From Candidatus Aenigmatarchaeota archaeon (lineage in GTDB: Archaea > Aenigmatarchaeota > Aenigmatarchaeia > QMZP01 > QMZT01): 11,059 nucleotides of DNA. Both the position numbers and the translations under genes were made by a program. The stretch is from assembly GCA_023128965.1 (NCBI GenBank), contig JAGMCY010000059.1:1-11059 (forward strand), written 5' to 3'. The notes under the pieces were generated by a model, which saw only the letters and a list, made by a program, of their open reading frames with translations, was not told where the DNA came from and did not search any database. This document shows positions 1-6,443 of this stretch, one piece after another; position 1 is the first letter of the stretch; every line of letters begins with the position of its first letter.

Positions 1-1693
1 TCTCGAAGTCTTTGCCTTTAAGTTCCTTCATCCTCGCTATCTTGTCTATGACATCGAGTTTCGTTATCTCGTTAAGAGCGACACCCTTCGTCAGAGACAG
101 GCCGGCATTCTCGTAAAATTTAAGAATCGCCTTCAGCATTTCGTACTGCTTCTTAAGATCGCAGAACGTATCCACATCGTGATATGCGTTCTGCTGGAGG
201 AAATCCTCCCTTATCATCCTCGCCACTTCAAGGAGAAGTCTTTCCCTTCCAGGAAGCGCGTCCGGACCGACCAGCTGGACGATCTCCCTCAGTTCTGATT
301 CTTTCTGCAGGATTGTCATTGCCTCATCCCTGAGTTCCAGCCATTCTTTGCTCACTTCCTTCTCATACCAGTCGGAAACGTGTTCCTTGTACAAAGAATA
401 CGAAGTCAGCCAGTTTATAGCAGGGAAATGCCTCCGGTCGGCGAGTGTCGTGTCCAGCGCCCAGAATACCCTTGTTATCTTGAGCGTATTCTGCGTCACG
501 GGCTCTGAGAAGTCCCCACCGGGCGGGGAAACCGCCCCTATAATGCTCACGGATCCTACCTTGTCCTTACCCCCGAGGGTCAGGACCCTCCCTGCTCTTT
601 CATAGAATTCCGCAAGCCTGGAAGCCAGGTAAGCAGGATAACCTTCCTCTCCGGGCATCTCCTCCAGACGTGACGAGATCTCTCGCATCGCCTCCGCCCA
701 TCGCGAAGTGGAATCCGCCATCACAGCGGTATCGTAACCCATGTCCCGGTAGTACTCGGCGATTGTAATTCCCGTGTAAACGGATGCTTCCCGGGCGGCG
801 ACAGGCATGTTGGACGTGTTCGCGATCAGGACAGATCTCTCCAGCAAAGGTTCGCCGGTTTTGGGGTCTATTAGTTTCGGGAAATCCTTCAGAACCTCGC
901 ACATCTCGTTTCCACGTTCCCCGCAGCCCACGTAAACAATGATATCCGCGTCAGCCCACCTAGCGAGCTGGTGCTGAGCCACGGTTTTCCCCGTCCCGAA
1001 ACCTCCGGGGATCGCTGCCGTCCCTCCCTTGGCGAGAGGGAAAAACGTGTCGAATATCCTCTGCCCTGTCACGAGCGGAACCTCGGGGGCGTACTTCTCC
1101 CTGTAAGGCCTTAACCTTCGGATGGGCCATGTCTGCGTGGCGCTCACATTGTGAACTTTCCCTCCTTTCTTGATCTTGCACAACGTTTCCTCGCAAGTAT
1201 ACTTCCCTTTCTGAGCTATCCACTGTATTTTCCCTTCGATTCCGTACGGAATTATCACCCTGTTGGTGATTATCTTCGTCTCCGGGATCTCTCCTATTAT
1301 ATCCCCTGCCTTCACCTCGTCCCCTTTCTTCAGGAGAGGTTTGAAGTCCCACTTCCTTTTCTTGTCAATAGGTGGAACGACAACCCCCCTCGCTATGAAC
1401 TCTCCTGTCTTCTTTTGTATAATCTCCAGAGGCCTCTGCACGCCGTCGTATATGGATTTCAAAATCCCGGGTCCCAGCTCGACCGAGAGGGGCGCTCCCG
1501 TCCCTTCCACAGGTTCGCCCGGAGACAATCCGGTCGTTTCCTCGTAAACCTGAACGGAGGCGACATCCTTTTTCAGCCGTATTATCTCACCGAGGAGTTT
1601 TTCATCCCCTACCTTCACGAGCTCATAGATTTTCGAACCTTTCATCCCGTCGGCCTCAACCAGAGACCCTGCTATTCTTGTGATCTTTCCCAT
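1..1693 (-). CDS. atpA: A-type ATP synthase catalytic subunit A (3' end cut by window edge)
   Basis: This is the nucleotide-hydrolysing/synthesising subunit of the A1 head, paired in the cell with subunit B. The minus frame is open from ATG at 1693 to the window edge, giving 564 residues; relatives have about 580-600, so only the last few tens are missing. Visible motifs are a P-loop GGFGTGKT (residues 230-237, Lys236), the GCGERGNEM loop with catalytic-type Glu259, a Walker B region reading MADSTSRWAEAMREIS, and GAVSPPGGDFSEPVTQ. The extra 'bulge' domain typical of A/V catalytic subunits (about residues 110-185) is present. No intein interrupts the P-loop, unlike in some Thermococcales and Thermoplasma homologues. 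The start lies 4 bases after the atpF stop, and GGGTGA, overlapping that stop, serves as ribosome site. The P-loop differs from the usual archaeal GPFGSGKT. Identity is certain; regulation is through the operon promoter. Confidence 0.97.
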   Translation of the reverse strand, partial: MGKITRIAGSLVEADGMKGSKIYELVKVGDEKLLGEIIRLKKDVASVQVYEETTGLSPGEPVEGTGAPLSVELGPGILKSIYDGVQRPLEIIQKKTGEFIARGVVVPPIDKKRKWDFKPLLKKGDEVKAGDIIGEIPETKIITNRVIIPYGIEGKIQWIAQKGKYTCEETLCKIKKGGKVHNVSATQTWPIRRLRPYREKYAPEVPLVTGQRIFDTFFPLAKGGTAAIPGGFGTGKTVAQHQLARWADADIIVYVGCGERGNEMCEVLKDFPKLIDPKTGEPLLERSVLIANTSNMPVAAREASVYTGITIAEYYRDMGYDTAVMADSTSRWAEAMREISSRLEEMPGEEGYPAYLASRLAEFYERAGRVLTLGGKDKVGSVSIIGAVSPPGGDFSEPVTQNTLKITRVFWALDTTLADRRHFPAINWLTSYSLYKEHVSDWYEKEVSKEWLELRDEAMTILQKESELREIVQLVGPDALPGRERLLLEVARMIREDFLQQNAYHDVDTFCDLKKQYEMLKAILKFYENAGLSLTKGVALNEITKLDVIDKIARMKELKGKDFE

Positions 1694-1697
1694 ATTT

Positions 1698-1988
1698 TCA
1701 CCCTTTAACTATTTCAAACCCTATAACATCCCTTATGATCTTGTTCACCACGTCTTCCCCGCCGCCTTTCGCATCGGGCGTTTCTATCACGATCTTGTCC
1801 TTCATCTTGTCTATCCTCTTTCTGGCGGTTTGGTAAAGGGAGTGGGTTATGACTATGATTTCCGACTCGCTAACCTTGTCCAAGACTGACCCTACGGTTT
1901 CAGGGGTGGCGACATGCGAGTCCTTCATGCCGGCTAGTTTTAATCCGGTCACCGTTATCTCGTCCCCTATCACGAATACCCTGGTCAT
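1698..1988 (-). CDS. atpF: A-type ATP synthase subunit F (central stalk)
   Basis: This 96-residue protein has the usual length of archaeal subunit F, which sits with subunit D in the central rotor stalk and moves relative to the catalytic head. It opens with the family signature VFVIGDEITVTGLKLAG (residues 4-20), followed by an alternating strand/helix fold typical of the N-terminal domain with IIVITHSL near residues 44-51. A short C-terminal helix contains IRDVIGFEI, like the IR-AIG-EI ending of relatives. The ATG overlaps the atpE stop codon in an ATGA arrangement (1985-1988), indicating translational coupling. A strong GGAGGTG site lies 8 bases upstream at 1997-2003. Identity rests on sequence pattern and operon position. 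Confidence 0.95.
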   Translation of the reverse strand: MTRVFVIGDEITVTGLKLAGMKDSHVATPETVGSVLDKVSESEIIVITHSLYQTARKRIDKMKDKIVIETPDAKGGGEDVVNKIIRDVIGFEIVKG

Positions 1989-2527
1989 TTAAACAACACC
2001 TCCGCTATTCTATGCCTCAAAGTTTCATTCAGCTGTTCCATTTTTTTCGAGAGGGTGTTGTTGACTTCTGATTTCCCTTTCTTACTCCTCACGATTACAC
2101 CGAAATCATTAATAGCGAGCGGCTTCGCCCCGCTTAGAAGACGGACGTATTTTTTGTCCACGAAAACGACAGGGTCCTCGATCTGCTTCTTCCCCTCCTC
2201 AACGAGCTTTGCGAGTATCCTCTTCTTTTCCCCGGTGTTCAAATCCATAATCCTCTTCCTCGCGGTTTTCAGGACCTCCTCTATTATCTCATTCCTCTTG
2301 TTATCGACCATTTCCTTTACCCTCAACTTCGACTCCGCAAGTATCCTCCTCTTCACGAGCGCTGCATCTATCTCAGCTTCCCTTATTATTTCCTCTCCCC
2401 CTTTCTTTGCTTCCTCTTCGAATTCCTTCCTTCTGTTGTCCGCCTCTTTCTCTGCCTCTTTTATTATCTCTTCTATTTCCTTCCTTCCGGACTCCCTTAT
2501 CCTTTCCTCAATCTCTTTTATCCCCAT
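1985..2527 (-). CDS. atpE: A-type ATP synthase subunit E (peripheral stalk)
   Basis: Subunit E pairs with H to form the peripheral stalk that holds the A1 head against rotation. The 180-residue length is near the family norm. Residues 1 to about 95 are highly charged Lys/Glu heptad-rich sequence, a long coiled coil, containing the conserved stretch KRRILAESKLRVKEMVDNKR around residues 59-78. Residues from about 100 form the globular head-binding domain (FVDKKYVRLL, FGVIVRSKKGK), and the end LRHRIAEVLFK matches the family's characteristic L-R--IA--LF terminus. The start ATG lies 4 bases after the atpC stop, with a weak GTGAT ribosome site over that stop. It follows atpC here, whereas in well-studied archaeal operons E precedes C. 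Confidence 0.95.
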   Translation of the reverse strand: MGIKEIEERIRESGRKEIEEIIKEAEKEADNRRKEFEEEAKKGGEEIIREAEIDAALVKRRILAESKLRVKEMVDNKRNEIIEEVLKTARKRIMDLNTGEKKRILAKLVEEGKKQIEDPVVFVDKKYVRLLSGAKPLAINDFGVIVRSKKGKSEVNNTLSKKMEQLNETLRHRIAEVLFK

Positions 2528-2531
2528 GCAA

Positions 2532-3545
2532 TCACATCAGTATCTCCTTTATCTCCTCCGGAGGGACGTCGTAATGCTTGCATATAACAACGGTGTTCAG
2601 GTTCTTAACCTCCCTCCTCTTCGCGTTTATGAACGACATCACGGAGAAAACCCCCAGAGGTCGCAATATCGCGTTCTCTTTCAGAAACGTCAGTATGTCG
2701 GATTCCAGCCTCTTTTCGAAGGATATGAGTGAATGAGTTTTCTCGTATTCGCTCATCGCCTCCTTCGCCGCCTTTCCGTACGTGGTCCTGTCAAGAATCT
2801 CCAGAACATCCTTGACTTCGCCTCTTTCCATCTCGCTCAGCTTGTCTTTCAAATGCCCTTCCTCTATTATGTAATCCTTGGAAGGGATATCCGAAATCTT
2901 GCATCGGAGGATCGTTCGTATGTTTATCGTGTCTGTCTTGATCTCAACGAACCTTCGGAGGTCTTTCGAAACTACACCCCTCCAGGAATCTATCATGTGT
3001 TTGTCCAGGGAATTCTCAAGGGGTAGGAGATTCCCGAGCTCCTTGTATTCAGGCAGTTTGCTTTCCAAGACATCGTGGTATTCGGTTTTTTCGAGCCCAG
3101 CAATGAATTCCTCAACACTCTTCGCTTTCGTCAGTTCTGTTATGAGTTCCTCATCTTCCATAATATCCAACATCTCCTCTATCTTTTCGGGTTCCATCCC
3201 CGAATGAATCCCCCTCATTATGATCTTGAGATTTTCGACCTTCAGGCTTTCAGATATTATCCTGTTCAGGTCTTTCCGGTCGGATTCCGGGATGGACGAG
3301 ACAATACTCCTGTAAATCCGGACGAAGTGCCGTTTTAAAGCGGATTCTAGATTTTCGATTTCGATGGTTTTGCCAACGACTTTCTTTATCTCGGGCTCGT
3401 AGTCCGTTCCTTCCAGGAAAGCGACTACTTCCTCCACGCTCCGGAACCTCGCGAGCTCATCGAACGTTTTGTCGTCTATCAATTTCGCAGTCATACCACT
3501 AACTACCCCGTACGCATACGCGTAATCGCCTTCTCTCGCTTTCAT
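2532..3545 (-). CDS. atpC: A-type ATP synthase subunit C (rotor collar, V-type d homologue)
   Basis: This 337-residue, mostly helical protein is the funnel-shaped subunit that joins the membrane K ring to the central stalk; related to eukaryotic V-ATPase subunit d. The N-terminus DYAYAYGVVSGM (residues 7-18) is the family's best conserved motif (YAYA-GR-RAM in relatives). Three repeated helical bundles with recurring segments such as VEEVVAFLEGTDYEP and VEEFIAGLEKTEYHD (each followed by a helix) fit the threefold internal repeat of the family. The C-terminal piece RREVKNLNTVVICKHYDVPPEEIKE is also typical. The ATG is 3 bases after the atpK stop, with GGTG 9 bases upstream inside the end of atpK. 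Length and motifs leave little doubt. Confidence 0.94.
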   Translation of the reverse strand: MKAREGDYAYAYGVVSGMTAKLIDDKTFDELARFRSVEEVVAFLEGTDYEPEIKKVVGKTIEIENLESALKRHFVRIYRSIVSSIPESDRKDLNRIISESLKVENLKIIMRGIHSGMEPEKIEEMLDIMEDEELITELTKAKSVEEFIAGLEKTEYHDVLESKLPEYKELGNLLPLENSLDKHMIDSWRGVVSKDLRRFVEIKTDTINIRTILRCKISDIPSKDYIIEEGHLKDKLSEMERGEVKDVLEILDRTTYGKAAKEAMSEYEKTHSLISFEKRLESDILTFLKENAILRPLGVFSVMSFINAKRREVKNLNTVVICKHYDVPPEEIKEILM

Positions 3546-3548
3546 TGC

Positions 3549-4034
3549 CTAAAACACCTGACCGGTTATCAGCAACATTATTGCGGTAACGAACCCGAAC
3601 AGGGCCGCAATCTCTGGCATAACGACGAATATCAGCACCTTACCTTTAACGCTTGCGTTTTTCGCTGTAGCCCCTATGGATGAAGATGCGACCTTACCCT
3701 GGGATACCGCGGAAATGCCTGTGATGCCGACAGCGATTCCTGCCATCAGGGAGAGGAAGCCCTTTTCAGGTGTCATGTTCCCTCCCATTATGCCCAGGAT
3801 TATAAGGATTCCTATAATGAATGCGTAGATAACCTGGGTTTGTGGCAACGCCTGCAGGATAAGGGCGGAACTGAAGTTCTCTTCATTCTCACCTGTCGCC
3901 CCTGCTGCCGTGTTACCCGCGATTTCAAGACCCCTTGCTGAGCTTACGCCGGCGATAGCGATAGCTATCGCGGCTCCTACCGCTCCTAATACGTTTCCGC
4001 TGAAAAACGTCGTTATTATTCCCTCAACTGCCAT
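3549..4034 (-). CDS. atpK: A-type ATP synthase proteolipid subunit K (rotor ring), four-helix form
   Basis: Subunit K forms the membrane rotor ring that carries ions past subunit I. The protein has four hydrophobic helices in two homologous hairpins, so it is the duplicated ~16 kDa type. Counting from the upstream GTG at 4043 (164 residues), hairpin one carries ALPQTQVIYAF with Gln68 where a carboxylate could lie, and hairpin two carries VSQGKVASS and MPEIAALFGF with Glu144. Thus there is one ion-binding carboxylate per four helices. Leu66, Thr69, Gln70, Gln115 and Glu144 match the Na+ ligand set known in Enterococcus hirae NtpK, so Na+ coupling is inferred. I prefer ATG at 4034 (161 residues): GGAGG at 4046-4050 is 11 bases away and GTGA 5 bases away, while the GTG at 4043 sits only 2 bases after GGAGG. 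Confidence 0.95.
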   Translation of the reverse strand: MAVEGIITTFFSGNVLGAVGAAIAIAIAGVSSARGLEIAGNTAAGATGENEENFSSALILQALPQTQVIYAFIIGILIILGIMGGNMTPEKGFLSLMAGIAVGITGISAVSQGKVASSSIGATAKNASVKGKVLIFVVMPEIAALFGFVTAIMLLITGQVF

Positions 4035-4054
4035 TCGCTTCACTTCCTCCTATA

Positions 4055-6034
4055 TTATACATAAGTATATTTCCTGTTCTCCTTGAACGGCTTGAACTCC
4101 GCTCCTCCTCCCTCATAATACGTACCGAAATGTTCCACGTAGTGCAGACGGAGGGAATGGACGAACGCGCCCAAACTGTTTATTAGTATGTTAATAAGAT
4201 GTCCAAATATAAAAATTATTACCGCAACCACTATCCCGACGTAGGGGATTCCAGTGACCATCCTCGCCAGGAAGTTGAAACTAACCGCGATGCCCGCTGT
4301 CGTCAGGCTCATCGCCAATAACCTTGCGTACGACAGCGTGCTGCCCACGATCCCTATGAGGTCTATGAATATCATGAAACCCACGCCCATGAACAGCAAG
4401 ATTATACCCACCAGGGCGATAACCGCTCCCGGATACATGAAGATCTGCGGCAGCAGGGGATTTCCGGCCGGGAACATGGTCAGGATAATCATCACAGCAC
4501 CGATTAGCAATATGTACCAGGATATATAGTTCGTTAACGCCTTTTTCTTCTCGCCCCTTCTCAGCGAATCCCATGCCCCGAATAAATAACCCGAAAATAG
4601 GTGGACGAGGCCAATCCCGCAAACCACGAGCAGGAAAATCATAGCGTTTCCGTTGTGCATGGGGTCCATCCACAATGCGATGTCCTGAGGGGTCTTGCCA
4701 AGCATGTCGTTCGCTAGGAAATCCCCGAAATAGCTTCCTGTAAGAACTCCGAAAAATATCGTTGCTAACCCACAACCTATCACGATCACCCCGCCGCTCT
4801 TGGCGGAATCCGCGTATTTTCCAAGGGATTTCCTTATCATCAAGCCCGCGATGACCAGGAACAGCCCGTACATCGCATCTGTGAGCATTATCCCGAAGAA
4901 AAGACAAAAAGTCGGGGCGATAATGATGGTGGGGTCTATCTCATTGTATTTGGGCAGGGCGAAGAGTCTGGTCAGGCCTTCGAAAGGCTTTAATGGCCTA
5001 GGGTTCTCGAGAAGGATCGGACCATTCTCCGGGTTGAGATCGTAGTCTATAAAGCACGATCTGTTCGTTTCATCCTTTATAATGCCCTCGGTCTCCACGA
5101 AATTCTTCCTTGGAACCCACATTCGAATGACAACGGTCTTCATCGTTTTCCCGCACGATGCGAATATCTCGCATCTGTCCTTTTCCAAACCGAGGATTTC
5201 CTCCGTCACCAGCAGCTCCCCGTAATACTTTTCGAAAATCTCCTTGAGTTCCGACTCCATCCTGTCCCTTTCTTTTCCCGCCTCTTTCAATTCCTTTCTC
5301 AGCTTTTCGAGTATTTGTTTCATTCGACCCTTCCCCTCGATCCTCATCCTCTCGAACCCGAATTCCCTCAGTATGGAATCGAACTCTTCACCCCTGTCTT
5401 TCATAACGCATAGACTAACTGCGACCTTGTTTCCGAAAATGCCCCCCTCGCTTATCAGGAATTCTTTACCGAATTTATTCTCCAGTTCGTCTTTCAGCAG
5501 GATCAGGTCTTTTCCCCCTATCAGGCCTATAACCGTGTACACGTATTTCGACTCTTCCGTGTACTCGAGCTTGAAATCCAGGGTTTCGAAATGTTCGTAG
5601 GATTTTATCTTCTCCGTCAGACCCGATCTCTTCATTTCGAGCTCGTACATGCCTTTCGTTCTCGTTTCAGCGAACTCCTCGGTTTTTTTCAGAATGCTCT
5701 CCGCGAGCTTTACAATTTCCTTGTAGCTCATCTCTTTCGTTTTCTTTTTTTCGATCTTATCCACCCCGAGTATGTCCTCGACGAGATTGGCCTGGGGTTT
5801 TATTTCGAACTTGCTTAAAGAGTCTATTACCTTCCTTATCCTCAGGAGTAGTTTCGAGATATCCGTTACCCTCTCTAACGGGCGATCTCTTTCTATCTTG
5901 TTCTCCTCAAGGTAGGAATCCTCGAGAAACTCGATCTGCGTTATACCCTTTTTGTGCAGGGCCTCTATCAGCCTGCTCTTGCTTTCCTCGGGTATGATGC
6001 AATCAAGTCTGCACATCCTTGCAGGCCTGAGCAT
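4055..6034 (-). CDS. atpI: A-type ATP synthase subunit I (membrane stator, V-type a homologue)
   Basis: This 659-residue protein is the stator that provides the two ion half-channels beside the K ring. Residues 1 to about 340 are the hydrophilic arm, including a coiled coil (about 225-265), which receives the E/H peripheral stalks. From about residue 365 come around eight hydrophobic membrane segments. The essential channel arginines are recognisable: LSYARLLAMSL (Arg571) and FVHSLRLHYVEHF (Arg629), the latter equivalent to the indispensable arginine of yeast Vph1 and E. hirae NtpI. Length is usual. The start MLRPARMCRLDCII resembles archaeal homologues and lies 9 bases after atpH; GGAGTGA, which includes the atpH stop, is its ribosome site. 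Twenty bases separate its stop from the preferred atpK start. Confidence 0.97.
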   Translation of the reverse strand: MLRPARMCRLDCIIPEESKSRLIEALHKKGITQIEFLEDSYLEENKIERDRPLERVTDISKLLLRIRKVIDSLSKFEIKPQANLVEDILGVDKIEKKKTKEMSYKEIVKLAESILKKTEEFAETRTKGMYELEMKRSGLTEKIKSYEHFETLDFKLEYTEESKYVYTVIGLIGGKDLILLKDELENKFGKEFLISEGGIFGNKVAVSLCVMKDRGEEFDSILREFGFERMRIEGKGRMKQILEKLRKELKEAGKERDRMESELKEIFEKYYGELLVTEEILGLEKDRCEIFASCGKTMKTVVIRMWVPRKNFVETEGIIKDETNRSCFIDYDLNPENGPILLENPRPLKPFEGLTRLFALPKYNEIDPTIIIAPTFCLFFGIMLTDAMYGLFLVIAGLMIRKSLGKYADSAKSGGVIVIGCGLATIFFGVLTGSYFGDFLANDMLGKTPQDIALWMDPMHNGNAMIFLLVVCGIGLVHLFSGYLFGAWDSLRRGEKKKALTNYISWYILLIGAVMIILTMFPAGNPLLPQIFMYPGAVIALVGIILLFMGVGFMIFIDLIGIVGSTLSYARLLAMSLTTAGIAVSFNFLARMVTGIPYVGIVVAVIIFIFGHLINILINSLGAFVHSLRLHYVEHFGTYYEGGGAEFKPFKENRKYTYV

Positions 6035-6043
6035 TTCTTATCA

Positions 6044-6349
6044 TCACTCCTTAAAATTCTTCAAAATCATGTCCACGGCTTTCGGGATATTTTTCTTCCC
6101 CTTGGTTTCGGTTTCCTTCGTTTCGGTTTCAGCGTCTTTCAATATCCTTTCCTTCTCCCTTTCCGCCTCTTTTTTCGCCTTCTCCAGCATTTCTTCCTTC
6201 CGGGATTCCGCGGACTTCAATTCGTTCTCGATAATCTTCTCCCTCTCAGTGGAAGCGGAACTTACGATTCTCTCCGCCCTTTTCCTCGACCTTTCCACTT
6301 CCCTGCTGACCTCTTCTTCCACCCTTTTCACGTGTTCAATCTCCTTCAT
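6044..6349 (-). CDS. atpH: A-type ATP synthase subunit H (peripheral stalk), first gene of operon
   Basis: This 101-residue protein is almost wholly a charged coiled coil (residues 1 to about 80, rich in Glu, Lys and Arg), followed by the short conserved tail IPKAVDMILKNF (residues 88-99) seen in archaeal AhaH/AtpH proteins. H pairs with E to make the peripheral stalk linking subunit I to the A3B3 head. The ATG at 6349 is fixed by an in-frame stop shortly upstream. The ribosome site is weak (GTGGGA close to the start). It is the promoter-proximal gene of the operon, as in most archaea, and is divergent from gatE. Sequence alone would give only 'coiled coil'; the tail motif and the position before atpI make the call firm. 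Confidence 0.92.
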   Translation of the reverse strand: MKEIEHVKRVEEEVSREVERSRKRAERIVSSASTEREKIIENELKSAESRKEEMLEKAKKEAEREKERILKDAETETKETETKGKKNIPKAVDMILKNFKE

Positions 6350-6400
6350 TTTCCCACGACCTTCCTGTTAAATAATTAAAATAGTATTATTATTAAACTG

Positions 6401-6411
6401 ATATATTTAAA
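6401..6411 (-). promoter_or_regulatory. TATA box of the ATP synthase operon
   Basis: Read on the minus strand this is TTTAAATATAT, close to the archaeal TATA consensus TTTAWATA, preceded by the A-rich GAAAAT that could act as a BRE. It is centred about 57 bases before the atpH ATG, predicting a transcript start near 6380 and a leader of roughly 30 bases. The 6350-6443 gap is the only non-coding space upstream of the operon. Prediction by pattern only. Confidence 0.55.
6401..6411 (+). promoter_or_regulatory. Probable TATA box of gatE, same AT-rich element read on the plus strand
   Basis: On the plus strand the element reads ATATATTTAAA. Its centre is about 38 bases before the preferred gatE ATG, predicting a start near 6431 and a leader of about a dozen bases that just includes the G-rich ribosome site. 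Another AT-rich tract (6371-6396, with TAT repeats) lies farther upstream and could also contribute. The call is inference from spacing. Confidence 0.4.
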
Positions 6412-6433
6412 ATTTTCAATTCAATTGATAGAT

Positions 6434-6440
6434 GGGGGGA
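6434..6440 (+). promoter_or_regulatory. G-rich ribosome binding site deciding the gatE start
   Basis: GGGGGGA sits 3 bases before the ATG at 6444 (its first five Gs end 5 bases away). It overlaps the alternative ATG at 6432, which has no such site of its own, so the downstream ATG is the better start. Confidence 0.55.
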
Positions 6441-6443
6441 AAT

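Noticed and set aside
983..1006. Possible intein at the subunit A P-loop
   Set aside because: Thermococcales and Thermoplasma often carry one here, but the coding sequence is continuous through the motif.
600..1352. Two minus-strand frames of 100 and 130 codons within subunit A
   Set aside because: They are other reading frames of atpA, whose own frame runs uninterrupted from 1693 to the window edge with all motifs in order.
2055..2732. A 225-codon plus-strand frame across atpE and the end of atpC
   Set aside because: Ser/Phe/Leu-rich translation is just the reverse complement of Lys/Glu-rich coiled-coil coding; it spans two real genes and has no start signals.
4195..4215. TATA-like TTTTTATATTT on the minus strand inside atpI
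   Set aside because: It lies within membrane-helix codons about 170 bases from the next start and has no supporting signals.
5952..6379. Overlapping plus-strand frames of about 140 codons opposite atpH and the start of atpI
   Set aside because: Both run through the divergent promoter and are antisense to well-supported genes; hydrophobic composition is a mirror of the atpH coiled coil.
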